From: Parvibaculaceae bacterium | GTDB taxonomy: Bacteria; Pseudomonadota; Alphaproteobacteria; Parvibaculales; Parvibaculaceae | Direction of reading: 5' to 3' | NCBI GenBank assembly: GCA_029209985.1 | Contig: JARGNZ010000011.1 | Coordinates: forward strand, 38,045 to 102,044 | Length of the DNA: 64,000 nucleotides | Shown here: positions 28,218 through 37,603 of the stretch, one piece after another | Position numbering within the stretch: position 1 is the first letter of the stretch | Layout of the letters: every line of letters begins with the position of its first letter | Made by a program: the position numbers and the translations under genes | Notes under the pieces: model-generated | Seen by the model: only the letters and a program-made list of their open reading frames with translations | The model's database searches: none | What the model was told of the DNA's origin: nothing

Positions 28218-29354
28218 ATGTCAAAAAAAACCGAAAGTAACATTACAGTAGACTCTGCCTACGCAGCCGTCGCGCCGGACGACTTTGCGGCCATGCTCGA
28301 AATTGATCGATACGGCAATCGGTCCACAGCATTTGATAAAATCATTTCTGCCACCCATGATCATTTTTGGGATCCGCTGGACAAAAAATACATCGACTTT
28401 ACAACCCCGTTCGACATGGAAAACGAGTACCTACTCGAACCCAATATGAACATGGAACTGCGCACCGCCATCGGTGAAAAGCTCGATGAAAAACAGAAGA
28501 TCAAATTGGTCAACATGAATGTGCATTGGTCGCTTTCTTCCATTTTGCACGGCGAGCAAGGAGCACTCGCTCTATCTGCCAGCCTGTGCCACATTCTAAA
28601 AGATCCCGGCGCGCAAGAATATGCCGCCAACCAAACACGTGAAGAAGCCCGCCACGTCACAGGCTTTACAAATTACATCAAAGCCCGTTGGGGCAAGCCA
28701 GTGCCTGTTGGCCCGGCTCTGGGAAATCTTCTTCAAGACCTCGTGCTCTCGCCACTCGTGTGGAAAAAGCTCATCGGCATGCAGATGCTCGTTGAAGGTC
28801 TGGCCATGGGGGCCTTTGCAACCTTCTATAAATTCGGCAATGACCCGCTGTTGACTAAGCTGATGCAGCTCACCATGACGGATGAAGCGTTCCACCATAA
28901 ATTTGGGAAAATTTGGGCAGACCGCACCATTCCAAATTTATCTGAACCAGAGCGTATTCAAATTGAAGATTGGGCATGGGAAGTGTTCCAAGTCTTGCTC
29001 TTCAATCTGGGCAGCCCAGAACAGAAAAAGTGGATGTACGCCGAAGTTGGCCTCGAATGGGAATGGGTGCAAGGCGCTTTTGTAGAAGCCATGACCGATG
29101 TCAACATCCGCGAAGACATGCGTGAAAGCACAAACATTTTTCGCGTTCTGATTAAAACACTGCTGAAAGCAGACATCATCACCGAACGCACCTCCGCAAA
29201 TTATGCCGCTTTCATCGACATGAAGGAATTGCACGAAGAAGGCGACCGTATGGTAGGCGATGACATTGCCGAGGAAGGCATCAAGTTCCTACAAGGGTTG
29301 AATGGATCAACCAATAAATTCATGTCACTCGATAGCGTAACCGCTGCCGAGTAA
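28218..29354 (+). CDS. Ferritin-like diiron protein, AurF-type or related oxygenase
   Basis: This 378-residue helical protein carries both diiron half-sites: Glu 113 with ExxH at 143-146 (EEARH), and Glu 193 with ExxH at 223-226 (DEAFHH). Those are the ligands of ferritin-like diiron oxidases and desaturases. ATG 28218 has GGAGG upstream; a start 18 codons earlier is not supported. Its own terminator follows. The substrate is unknown, but its acyl-CoA ligase neighbour hints at lipid hydroxylation or oxidation. Confidence 0.75.
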   Translation: MSKKTESNITVDSAYAAVAPDDFAAMLEIDRYGNRSTAFDKIISATHDHFWDPLDKKYIDFTTPFDMENEYLLEPNMNMELRTAIGEKLDEKQKIKLVNMNVHWSLSSILHGEQGALALSASLCHILKDPGAQEYAANQTREEARHVTGFTNYIKARWGKPVPVGPALGNLLQDLVLSPLVWKKLIGMQMLVEGLAMGAFATFYKFGNDPLLTKLMQLTMTDEAFHHKFGKIWADRTIPNLSEPERIQIEDWAWEVFQVLLFNLGSPEQKKWMYAEVGLEWEWVQGAFVEAMTDVNIREDMRESTNIFRVLIKTLLKADIITERTSANYAAFIDMKELHEEGDRMVGDDIAEEGIKFLQGLNGSTNKFMSLDSVTAAE

Positions 29355-29370
29355 ATAAAAGTCACGTCAA

Positions 29371-29406
29371 AAGCCCCGTATGGTCGCCACCATGCGGGGC
29401 TTTTAC
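29371..29406 (+). terminator. Terminator after diiron protein gene
   Basis: AAAGCCCCGTATGG, loop, CCATGCGGGGCTTTT: a GC-rich stem followed by T residues 17 bases past the stop. Confidence 0.85.
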
Positions 29407-29562
29407 AGTCTACTTGACGACAATACAGGGCGCAAAAGCCAAACTGCCCTCACAAAATAATCTTCCCAAACAACCAAAACTGACTCCCATACACGCAGAC
29501 TCCGCGCTAGTCTCTCCCCAGCCTATAAATACATAATAAAAAACGACACAAGGGAGAAGTCG

Positions 29563-31167
29563 ATGGGATGGAATTTTGGCGATATTTTGGACGTAGTGGG
29601 TCCAGAACTACCAGCTGACGCACCAGCATTCGTTCATGGTGACAGGGTTATCACATGGGCACAAACAATGGCCCGCACCAACAATTTGGCAGCCGCTTTG
29701 ATAAAGAAGGGTGCAAAACCCGGTGACAAAGTTGCTTTTTACCTGCGCAACGGCCCCGAATATATGGAAACCCTGGCCGCGTCTTTTAAGGCCCGCCTCA
29801 CCCACGTCAACATCAACTACCGATATAATGCACAAGAGGTCTATTACATCCTCGACAACGCGGATGCACAAACCATTGTCTACAGCTCCGATTTCCGCGA
29901 CATCATCGCCGAGCTTAAACCCCAACTCGAAAAAGTGGCGACCTTTGTAGAGGTAACCCCCGACGGGGACGTGCTCGACGGGTCATTTTCATATGAAGCC
30001 TTATGCGCAGAAGGCGATGGCGCACCGTTGCAGATCAAACGCGAAGGCACGGATCAGATCTTCATCTATACCGGCGGCACAACCGGCATGCCCAAAGGGG
30101 TGATGTGGAGCCACACAGCCATACGTGAAGTCCAATTAGACTCCATGCGTAAACTCGGCGCTGCGCCTGAAACCATGGAACAAGTCAAATTGATGATCGG
30201 CATGATGCCGGAGAGACCCTGTATTCTCCCCGCCTGCCCCCTCATGCACGCAACCGGCCTTTTGACGGCCCTTAGTGCAATGGTCAATGGTGGTTGCGTC
30301 GTCACCACACCATCCGTTGGCCTCAACGCGCCAGAGCTATGGCAAGCTGCTGCTGACAACCATGTCCTCTCCATGGCCATTGTCGGAGACGCATTTGCCA
30401 AACCGCTCCTCAAAGAGTTGGACGACAATCCCAACAAATACGATCTATCGAAACTGATGAACATCGTCTCGTCGGGCGTCATGTGGAGTACAGAAGTAAA
30501 ACGTGGGCTGCTCAAACATCTCCCACAAGCAACAATGACAGACGCCTTTGGCTCATCCGAAGGACTGGGCTTTGGCTCCTCACAAATGACAGCCGAGGGC
30601 GAAATTGCAACGGCCCGCTTTGCCATTGGCGAAAAGTGCAAAGTGTTTGATGAAAACAATGTAGAAGTCGAAGCCGGGTCTGGCACTCCTGGCTTTATTG
30701 CCCTCACCGGGAACATTCCCGATGGCTATTACAAAGACCCGAAAAAATCTGCGGAAACATTCCGTGAGGTTGACGGCGTACGCTATTCCATTCCCGGCGA
30801 CTGGTGCACCGTCGAGCCAGACGGCACGCTCACCCTTTTGGGGCGTGGCAGTGTCTGCATTAATACTGCGGGCGAGAAGGTTTACCCAGAAGAGGTTGAA
30901 GAAGCCCTCAAAACCCACGCAGATGTAGATGATGCACTCGTGATTGGCTTAGAAGACGAAAAGTGGGGCCAAGCGGTGACCGCCATCGTCCGGCCCACAC
31001 CCGACGCAACCCCCGATGAAGACGACTTGCGTCAATTCGTGCGGAAGATTTTGGCAAGCTACAAAGCCCCAAAACAAATCTTCTTCAACGATGTTGCCTT
31101 TCGCGCCCCCAACGGCAAAGCCGACTACAAAGGCGCAAAGAAATTTGCAGAAAGTCAGATCGGATGA
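29563..31167 (+). CDS. Acyl-CoA synthetase (AMP-forming)
   Basis: This 534-residue ANL-superfamily ligase activates a carboxylic acid with ATP and CoA. The P-loop is YTGGTTGMPKGVMWSH. The AMP-binding region GWxx-type GDWCTVEPDG, the hinge and the C-terminal lysine motif PNGKADYKGAK are intact. The substrate class is not decided by sequence; it resembles acyl-CoA ligases found in fatty acid or steroid catabolism. GGGAG precedes the ATG. A lone gene between the diiron protein and an unrelated PAS-like protein. Confidence 0.92.
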   Translation: MGWNFGDILDVVGPELPADAPAFVHGDRVITWAQTMARTNNLAAALIKKGAKPGDKVAFYLRNGPEYMETLAASFKARLTHVNINYRYNAQEVYYILDNADAQTIVYSSDFRDIIAELKPQLEKVATFVEVTPDGDVLDGSFSYEALCAEGDGAPLQIKREGTDQIFIYTGGTTGMPKGVMWSHTAIREVQLDSMRKLGAAPETMEQVKLMIGMMPERPCILPACPLMHATGLLTALSAMVNGGCVVTTPSVGLNAPELWQAAADNHVLSMAIVGDAFAKPLLKELDDNPNKYDLSKLMNIVSSGVMWSTEVKRGLLKHLPQATMTDAFGSSEGLGFGSSQMTAEGEIATARFAIGEKCKVFDENNVEVEAGSGTPGFIALTGNIPDGYYKDPKKSAETFREVDGVRYSIPGDWCTVEPDGTLTLLGRGSVCINTAGEKVYPEEVEEALKTHADVDDALVIGLEDEKWGQAVTAIVRPTPDATPDEDDLRQFVRKILASYKAPKQIFFNDVAFRAPNGKADYKGAKKFAESQIG

Positions 31168-31344
31168 AAATAACCCAAAGAACTACAAGAAATGCGTAGT
31201 AAATAAGCAAGTGGATTTAGTTGAAAAAGGAAATACAGAGTTTACTCAAATTAAGTGAGAACAATTTTGACTTGTTAAGACTAGCGAAACAATCCGTATC
31301 AATACTACCTAATGATAGATTGTTAAATTCGATGGACTTGATTT
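31168..31344. other. AT-rich intergenic region
   Basis: 177 bases between the acyl-CoA ligase and the PAS-like gene. AT-rich, with no RNA gene, repeat or terminator that I recognise. Confidence 0.45.
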
Positions 31345-31890
31345 GTGGTATTTTCTATTCAACCGATTTCACGTGATGAGGCAGAGCGTTGGGCAAACGC
31401 CCTGCCTCTCAATCAATGGACAATTAAACTCGACCCGATCGCCCTGCCTTTGCAGGACGGATTGCGTTACTGGCAATCACTACCGGCTCCTTTAGGGTGC
31501 CCCAGAGACACCGAATTTGATACGTTGGAAATCAGCCAGTCCCTGAAAGACACTGTCATTGCAAAACGTCGTCCCGACGATGGCGTGACACCTCTTTTCC
31601 GATCTTACTTCATAGGCCCGCGCTTAGAGCAGCGCCTACACATCCCCTCAAATCGCGAGCAGAAGTTTCCCCTCGACGAAGTCAGCCCGACACTCCTCCT
31701 ACAATTTCGTGAGATATCATTGCTGTTGGACGCATGGCGTGCACCCTTAATAGGCACGGGAACTTTTGGAAATTTCAAAGACCTCAATTATCTCAAATTC
31801 GAAGCCCTCATCTTACCCTTGTGTGATGCAACAGGCGCGATTTCCAGAACGATCACCCTTTTGGACTTCGGCCCCGATAAAGAGCTATAA
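31345..31890 (+). CDS. Hypothetical protein, possibly PAS_5-like
   Basis: This 181-residue soluble protein starts at a GTG with a poor ribosome site. The central part (YFIGPRLEQRLHIPSNREQ) and the C-terminal LKFEALILPLCDATGAISRTITLLDF have the layout of the PAS_5 family of alphaproteobacteria, where the last strands read LLLPLsddG. No output domain is attached. Weak similarity only. Confidence 0.5.
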   Translation: MVFSIQPISRDEAERWANALPLNQWTIKLDPIALPLQDGLRYWQSLPAPLGCPRDTEFDTLEISQSLKDTVIAKRRPDDGVTPLFRSYFIGPRLEQRLHIPSNREQKFPLDEVSPTLLLQFREISLLLDAWRAPLIGTGTFGNFKDLNYLKFEALILPLCDATGAISRTITLLDFGPDKEL

Positions 31891-31962
31891 GGCGGTCACC
31901 CGCCTCCTCTTTCTTTCGGCCCTCTTCCCAGTCATAATGAGGAAAACGAGAAAGAGAACCTC

Positions 31963-33015
31963 ATGAAAAAGAAACTTGCCCTCTTCGGCACCAATTGCGC
32001 GACCAACCGTAAATACCTTGAAGCCCGCTTGTCCGACCATTGGGAGACAAGTCTATGGTTGCCCGGCGCCCCCATAGAAGAAGGCATTGAGCTTGCCCGT
32101 GCGGCAGATGCCACCATCGTTGCCTCAGACGTGTTGATCAGCGGTGACGTGTTCACACTTCTCCCCGAAGCCAAAAACCTTGCCCTCTATCAAATTCCTT
32201 TTGCAGGCTATGATTGGCTACAACCTCATATGCTTCCAGAAGGCACACAGGTGTGCAATGCGCCCGGCCATGAGATCACCATCGCCGAATATATTTTGGG
32301 CGGCATTTTAGAATCTGCTCTCGCCTTGCACAAAATTGATGCGGACTTCCGAGCAGGTTCTTGGAAATACTCTGGCACCAATACCCACCCCGCCAGTTTA
32401 CACAATGAAGTTTACGGCAAAAAACTGGGGCTTATCGGATATGGCATGATCGGCGTCGAAACCGCCCGCCGCGCACGCGCATTCGGCATGCAAGTCAGCG
32501 CATGCGCACGTTCTAAACGCGCCCAGACACCTGAGAACCTTGAGTGGATTGGCACAGCCGACGACATTCCAAAGCTACTCGCTGAGTCAGATTACATCGC
32601 CTTAGTGTGTGACTTGAACCCCGACACCTACCACCTCATCGACGCGGCAAGTTTCAAAACAATGAAGTCCGATGCCATCCTCATCAACGTGGCACGGGGC
32701 CCGGTTGTTGAAGAACAGGCCCTCTACCAAGCCTTAGCAAGCCAAGCCATCGGCGGCGCTGTTTTGGATGTTTGGTACACCTACCCCAACCGCCCTAAAG
32801 CCGGACAACAGCCAGAAGCGAACCCACGGCCCTCCGAATATGCTTTTCACGACTTGCCTAATGTTTTGATGACCCCGCACTGTTCAGCCCATACCGCAGA
32901 AGCGGATTTACGCCGCTGGGACATCATGGCGGATAATATGAACAAATTGGCGTTAGGCGAAAAACCTTCGACAGTTGTCATGACAGGCACAGGCCCCCAA
33001 AACCCCGACGTTTAA
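31963..33015 (+). CDS. D-isomer specific 2-hydroxyacid dehydrogenase family protein
   Basis: This 350-residue NAD-linked enzyme has the Rossmann motif GLIGYGMIGVETARRARAFGM, the arginine-containing NVARGPVVEEQAL and the catalytic His region TPHCSAHT. The SAGxxD-type Arg-Glu-His triad is inferred. It reduces a 2-keto acid to a D-2-hydroxy acid, or the reverse; the substrate is unknown. ATG follows a GAGAACC purine stretch. Confidence 0.9.
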   Translation: MKKKLALFGTNCATNRKYLEARLSDHWETSLWLPGAPIEEGIELARAADATIVASDVLISGDVFTLLPEAKNLALYQIPFAGYDWLQPHMLPEGTQVCNAPGHEITIAEYILGGILESALALHKIDADFRAGSWKYSGTNTHPASLHNEVYGKKLGLIGYGMIGVETARRARAFGMQVSACARSKRAQTPENLEWIGTADDIPKLLAESDYIALVCDLNPDTYHLIDAASFKTMKSDAILINVARGPVVEEQALYQALASQAIGGAVLDVWYTYPNRPKAGQQPEANPRPSEYAFHDLPNVLMTPHCSAHTAEADLRRWDIMADNMNKLALGEKPSTVVMTGTGPQNPDV

Positions 33016-33046
33016 GAGGGACAGGCACGCTTTCATGTGTCTACAG

Positions 33047-33097
33047 AACCGTCACGACAGGCGCCCTGATGGAATCAGGGCCTTGTCGTGACGCGGT
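33047..33097. repeat. Long imperfect inverted repeat upstream of acyl-CoA dehydrogenase
   Basis: AACCGTCACGACAGG..CCCTGAT, loop GGA, ATCAGGG..TTGTCGTGAC.CGGTT forms a nearly continuous stem of about 20 base pairs, 48 bases ahead of the acyl-CoA dehydrogenase. There is no T tract on either strand, so it is not a standard terminator. It may be an operator, an RNA processing site or a repeat-type palindrome. Confidence 0.75.
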
Positions 33098-33144
33098 TGC
33101 ACGTTATGATAAAACGGTTGGAAACGAATAAGAGGGAGAACCCC

Positions 33145-34335
33145 ATGTCCACGTTAGAGGCATTCCGCAAGGAAACCCGTGATTGGCTGGAAGAAAACTG
33201 CCCGCAAAGCATGCGCACCCCCATGGGTGAAAACGAAGAACCATGGGGTGGCAAAAACCCAACATGGACAAATCCAGATTCGAAAGTTTGGCTAGATAAT
33301 ATGGCCAGCCGAGGATGGACAGCCCCCACATGGCCGAAAGAATACGGCGGCGGCGGACTGAGCAAAGCAGAAGCAAAAATTTTGGCTGAAGAATTACGCG
33401 CAATCAAAGCGCGCCCGGCCCTCATGAGCTTCGGTATTTGGATGCTTGGCCCTGCCCTGCTTGAATTTGCCAGCGAAGAACAAAAACTCAAATATTTGCC
33501 CCAAATCGTACGTGGTGAAATTCGGTGGTGCCAAGGGTATTCAGAACCCGGTGCCGGGTCCGACCTTGCAGGCCTCCAAACAAGCGCCGAGGACAAAGGC
33601 GACCATTACCTTGTGAATGGCCAGAAAATTTGGACTTCCTACGCCAATTACGCCGATTGGATTTTCTGCCTCGTCCGCACGGACAAATCAGTAAAGCACA
33701 ACGGCATCAGCTTTTTGCTGATCGACATGGAAACCAAAGGGGTTGAAACCCGCCCGATCAAATTGATTTCTGGCTCATCTCCTTTCTGCGAAACTTTCTT
33801 GACGGACGTCACCGTTCCCAAAGAAAACCTTGTCGGGGAATTGAACAAAGGCTGGACCATCGCCAAGCGTCTGCTTCAGCACGAACGTGAAATGATTTCA
33901 GGCATGGGCCTCGGCGGCTCTTCAAGCGGCAGCGGCGGCAAACCCGAAAATCTGGCGAAAAAATACAGTGGGGAAAAAGACGGCAAAGTTGCAGATGCCG
34001 CCCTACGCGACACCATCACCCGCCACAAAATGGATGGCCACGGCTTCTTGCTCACATTGCAACGCTCTGCGGCCGAAACCAAAGCCGGCCAAAACACCGG
34101 CGCAGCCTCATCCATGTTCAAATACTACGGCACTGAACTCAATAAACGCCGTTTCGAAATATTACTTGAGACAATGGGAACAAATGGTCTGGGCTGGGAG
34201 GGAGATCAATTCTCTCAAGCCGAGTTAGACACAACACGTTCTTGGCTCCGCTCCAAAGGGAACTCCATCGAAGGAGGCACCACCGAAGTGCAGCTCAACA
34301 TCATTGCAAAACGCGTGCTGGGCTTGCCCGATTAA
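33145..34335 (+). CDS. Acyl-CoA dehydrogenase, catalytic-type subunit
   Basis: This flavoprotein of 396 residues oxidises an acyl-CoA to the 2-enoyl-CoA. FAD- and substrate-binding stretches CQGYSEPGAGSDLAGL and VNGQKIWTSYANYAD are intact. The C-terminus has SIEGGTTEVQLNIIAKRVLG, where the Glu before the Gly-Gly-Thr matches the catalytic base position in this family. ATG 33145 follows GGGAG; the frame opens 19 codons earlier. Paired 27 bases upstream of a second acyl-CoA dehydrogenase gene. Confidence 0.94.
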   Translation: MSTLEAFRKETRDWLEENCPQSMRTPMGENEEPWGGKNPTWTNPDSKVWLDNMASRGWTAPTWPKEYGGGGLSKAEAKILAEELRAIKARPALMSFGIWMLGPALLEFASEEQKLKYLPQIVRGEIRWCQGYSEPGAGSDLAGLQTSAEDKGDHYLVNGQKIWTSYANYADWIFCLVRTDKSVKHNGISFLLIDMETKGVETRPIKLISGSSPFCETFLTDVTVPKENLVGELNKGWTIAKRLLQHEREMISGMGLGGSSSGSGGKPENLAKKYSGEKDGKVADAALRDTITRHKMDGHGFLLTLQRSAAETKAGQNTGAASSMFKYYGTELNKRRFEILLETMGTNGLGWEGDQFSQAELDTTRSWLRSKGNSIEGGTTEVQLNIIAKRVLGLPD

Positions 34336-34362
34336 GCGCCACAGGTAAATAAAGGAAATAAA

Positions 34363-35502
34363 ATGGCGTTAGTCCTCAACGAAGAACAAACTCTTCTCAA
34401 TGAAACAGCCGCACAGTTCTTTCAAGAACAAGTACCAATCAGCAATCTGCGTAAACTACGCGATGACAACGATGCATTCGGCATTGATCGCAACATTTGG
34501 AAAGAATGTGCCAACCTCGGTTTTGCAGGGGTGCTGATTTCTGAAACCTATGGCGGCTCCTCTTTTGGCCCCATCGGTCTCGGTCTCATCTTGGAGCAAT
34601 CCGGCAAAACTTTAAGCGCAACCCCTTTCGTCTCCACTGTGCTTTTATGCGGCACAGCTATTCAGCTGGCGGGCAATTCAACCCAACGCCAAGAATACCT
34701 TCCCGCGATTGCCGCAGGTGAGCGCATCTGTGCCCTCGCGTTGGAAGAGCGCGCGCATCACAACCCAACACACATTGAAACCACCGCCATCCAAACGGAG
34801 AACGGCTTCACCCTCAACGGCACGAAAACATTTGTGCTCGATGGGCATATTGCCGATCAACTCATTGTGGCCGCACGCACCTCGGGCGCGACAACGGACC
34901 AACACGGCATTACGCTTTTTCTGGTCCCCGCCAAAAGCGACGGTGTTTCCATTGAGCGCATGCAAATGGCAGATAGCCGTAACGCAGCAAAAGTGACCCT
35001 CACCAATGTAACCGTGAGCGATGCAGACGTGCTTGGCAGTGTGGACGGGGGCAGCGATGTTTTAGACCCCGTGCTGGATATGGGCCGCATCGGATTGGCA
35101 GCAGAAACCCTTGGGTTGATCCAAGAAGTATTTGACCAAACGGTGGCCTACCTCAAAGAGCGAAAACAATTTGGGGAAGTTATTGGGTCGTTCCAAGCTC
35201 TCAAACACCGAGCTGCCACAATGTTCGCTGAAATTGAGGTGTGCCGCTCGATCGTTTTGGAAGCACTGAGCGCCTTAGAAGAGCAACGCAACGACGTGCC
35301 GCACTTGGCCAGCCTTGCCAAAGCCAAATTGGGCGAAGTCTCACGGCTCGTCACCAACGAAGGCCTGCAAATGCATGGGGGCGTTGGCATGACAGATGAA
35401 TTTGACCTCGGCCTCTTCATGAAACGGGCACGCGTTGCAGCCGCCACCTTGGGAGATGCAAATTTCCACCGGGATCGCTACGCAACCCTCAGCAACTACT
35501 AG
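34363..35502 (+). CDS. Acyl-CoA dehydrogenase family protein, likely non-catalytic partner subunit
   Basis: This 379-residue protein has the acyl-CoA dehydrogenase fold: VLNEEQTLLNETAAQFF at the start, QFGEVIGSFQALKHRAATMFAE in the helical domain and HGGVGMTDEFDLGLFMKRA at the end. It lacks the C-terminal EGT-type motif that supplies the catalytic Glu. Such pairs in actinobacteria and proteobacteria form alpha2-beta2 enzymes for sterol or branched side chains. AAAGGAAATAAA precedes its ATG. Confidence 0.9.
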   Translation: MALVLNEEQTLLNETAAQFFQEQVPISNLRKLRDDNDAFGIDRNIWKECANLGFAGVLISETYGGSSFGPIGLGLILEQSGKTLSATPFVSTVLLCGTAIQLAGNSTQRQEYLPAIAAGERICALALEERAHHNPTHIETTAIQTENGFTLNGTKTFVLDGHIADQLIVAARTSGATTDQHGITLFLVPAKSDGVSIERMQMADSRNAAKVTLTNVTVSDADVLGSVDGGSDVLDPVLDMGRIGLAAETLGLIQEVFDQTVAYLKERKQFGEVIGSFQALKHRAATMFAEIEVCRSIVLEALSALEEQRNDVPHLASLAKAKLGEVSRLVTNEGLQMHGGVGMTDEFDLGLFMKRARVAAATLGDANFHRDRYATLSNY

Positions 35503-35550
35503 CGCACTCACCTGACGTAAGGTCAGCGTCGCAAAGATGTCAATCGAATG

Positions 35551-35586
35551 AAAAAGGCCCTATACACCGCAGTATAGGGCCTTTTT
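35551..35586 (+). terminator. Terminator after the acyl-CoA dehydrogenase pair
   Basis: AAAAAGGCCCTATAC, loop, GTATAGGGCCTTTTT: a perfect 15-base stem, 49 bases past the stop. It is symmetrical and could terminate in both directions. Confidence 0.9.
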
Positions 35587-35748
35587 GGTAGACTCTAAGC
35601 CCCATCAGACTATCGACAAATCCCCCATCCCCCCTCATACTGCACAGAATTTCATGAGTCGAAGATGGCTCTACCTTATAGCCCTAGGCGCTCCCTGATG
35701 GCCCACCCAGCAGGCACACTGAGCCGCCTCAAAAGCACGAGAACCAAG

Positions 35749-35985
35749 ATGGCCGAAAATTCCACAGATGATCTTCCTGAGCGCATCACCGTCCTGGCAA
35801 AAGATTTCACCCCTGCGGCGATGGAATTTCACCGCCGAAACATGAGTGAAAAAGGCTACCGGATGGAAGGCCAAATTGTGCCACGCCAATTCCAAATGAT
35901 TGAAGGCATGGGCGCGCCAACAAACCTTTTTGAAGGCGTTGAATATTACGCCGTCACATTCGTGCGCAAATCCGCCGAAGGGTAA
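35749..35985 (+). CDS. Hypothetical small protein
   Basis: A soluble protein of 78 residues with no family that I recognise. The stretch from EKGYRMEGQIVPRQFQMIEG to FEGVEYYAVTFVRK is predicted to be beta and helix mixed. Two longer in-frame starts exist at 35665 and 35698; the shorter one is chosen because the upstream residues look non-coding. It is followed by a strong terminator. Confidence 0.55.
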   Translation: MAENSTDDLPERITVLAKDFTPAAMEFHRRNMSEKGYRMEGQIVPRQFQMIEGMGAPTNLFEGVEYYAVTFVRKSAEG

Positions 35986-36004
35986 GCTGTCTATTTGAAT
36001 GCAA

Positions 36005-36035
36005 AGAGAGGCATGATTCCATGCCTCTCTTTTTC
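36005..36035 (+). terminator. Terminator after small hypothetical gene
   Basis: AGAGAGGCATG, ATTC loop, CATGCCTCTCTTTTT: a strong stem with T tract, 20 bases after the stop. Confidence 0.9.
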
Positions 36036-36134
36036 GTCCAGCCCCCACAACGCTCAAATCGCATGTGACGAAACAAGGTTGTTGCCCGCCCTAAAATGGC
36101 CCTAGACTGCAAGCCCCACATGGAGGCGAAGCAT

Positions 36135-36713
36135 ATGCCAGAAGAAACACCCCCGTCTAATAAAGACACCACGTCCCCGCAGGACAGTCGAACCACGCCC
36201 CCCACCTCCTCCTCAAGCACTCAACAGCCCCCGGAACCCAGCCGAGCGGCAGCGCTTCATAAAAACCACGCCCCCGAGCCCGCAACAGAGCGCTGGCAAT
36301 TAGTATGGGATGTTGTGATTTTTCAAGGAAAACTGCTCTTAGACGCAGGTCGCGACCTCCTATTAAGCCCCCTCTCCATCATCCTCGCCATTTTCGCGCT
36401 CATTACTGGCAATCAAAAACCGGGACGACAGTTTTACGATCTCATGCACATTGGCCACCGAACCGATAAGTGGATCAACCTTTTTGGGGCCGCAAACCGA
36501 GCGCCGCCCTCTGAATTTAGCGCCAAATTCCTAAATTCATTCGGTGACAAAGATGCCGAAGATCAAAATGTTGATGACCTCGTCAGCCACATGGAAGAGA
36601 TGGTTAAGAAGCAATATGAAAAAGGCGGCGTCACGGCAAATGCCAAGATCAATATCGACAAAGCCTTTGACAAGCTGAACGCAAAAATACACCCCGAAAA
36701 CAAAAAAACGTGA
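36135..36713 (+). CDS. Hypothetical membrane-associated protein
   Basis: This protein of 192 residues has a Ser, Thr and Pro-rich N-terminal 50 residues, a hydrophobic segment near residues 90-105 (LLLSPLSIILAIFALIT), and a helical C-terminal part with many Lys and Asp residues. No family is recognised. The ATG at 36135 has GGAGGCG upstream at about 9 bases, better than the alternative 13 codons earlier. Confidence 0.6.
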   Translation: MPEETPPSNKDTTSPQDSRTTPPTSSSSTQQPPEPSRAAALHKNHAPEPATERWQLVWDVVIFQGKLLLDAGRDLLLSPLSIILAIFALITGNQKPGRQFYDLMHIGHRTDKWINLFGAANRAPPSEFSAKFLNSFGDKDAEDQNVDDLVSHMEEMVKKQYEKGGVTANAKINIDKAFDKLNAKIHPENKKT

Positions 36714-36812
36714 ACAAACAAGGCGCCGTCTTCCTTCATGTGGGCCGGTTCCTACTTGCCCCAGCTTTCTGGAGGGCTAAGGTGCTGCCATCACCTATTA
36801 AGGATTTTCCAC

Positions 36813-37439
36813 ATGATCAAAGTACACCACCTCAACAACTCCCGCTCCCAACGCATTCTCTGGATGCTTGAAGAGCTGGGCCTTGACTACGAAATCATCA
36901 AATATTTTCGTGACAAAGAAACCAACCTTGCCCCCGAAAGCTTGCGCGAGGTGCACCCTCTCGGCAAATCACCAGTGATGGAAGACCAAGCCGTTAAAAT
37001 CGCTGAATCCGGTGCCATCCTAGAATACCTCACAGACACCTATGGCAATGGGAAGCTCAAACCGGCAGCAGGCACCCCACAAGCCTTGCAATACACAGAA
37101 TGGATGCACTACGCCGAAGGCTCCGCCATGCTGCCTTTGCTTTTAGCCCTCTATGTTGGCCGCTTGGGCAAAGCAGCCGATCCCCTGTGGCCACGCATTT
37201 TCGGTGAAATCACCAACAACCTCACCTACATGAACAATGCCCTCAAAGATCAACCTTACTTTGCAGGGACAGAATTTACCGCATGTGACGTGCAAATCAC
37301 CTTTGCCCTTGAAGGGGCCAATGCAAGCAACGCTCTTGCAGATTTTCCAAACTTGAAAGACTACCTAGAGCGCATGCAAGCCCGCCCAGCCTATAAGAAG
37401 GCTATTGAACGAGGCGGCGAGTATAGCCTAGGCAGCTAA
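36813..37439 (+). CDS. Glutathione S-transferase family protein
   Basis: This 208-residue protein shows a GST thioredoxin-like N-terminus (HHLNNSRSQRILWMLEELG, with the catalytic Ser or Tyr region), the cis-Pro GKSPVMED, and AESGAILEYLTDTYG. The helical C-terminal domain ends in AYKKAIERGG. It fits the Beta or Ure2p-like groups. ATG 36813 is preferred over an earlier in-frame start that would add 25 residues. Own terminator downstream. Confidence 0.92.
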   Translation: MIKVHHLNNSRSQRILWMLEELGLDYEIIKYFRDKETNLAPESLREVHPLGKSPVMEDQAVKIAESGAILEYLTDTYGNGKLKPAAGTPQALQYTEWMHYAEGSAMLPLLLALYVGRLGKAADPLWPRIFGEITNNLTYMNNALKDQPYFAGTEFTACDVQITFALEGANASNALADFPNLKDYLERMQARPAYKKAIERGGEYSLGS

Positions 37440-37460
37440 TACACATGACATGACACGGAA

Positions 37461-37485
37461 AAGCCGGGGCAGCGCCCCGGCTTTG
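37461..37485 (+). terminator. Terminator after GST gene
   Basis: AAGCCGGGGC, loop, GCCCCGGCTTTGT: a GC-rich stem with a weak T tract 21 bases past the stop. Confidence 0.75.
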
Positions 37486-37603
37486 TGCTGTCAAATTTGC
37501 ATGAACTCAGTCTGAACACTCCTCCCAGATAAAGTTCAGCATCGCTCTGCCATATTCATATCACAGCAAGACTTCTAGCTCCCTCACTGGATAGGAATAT
37601 ACA

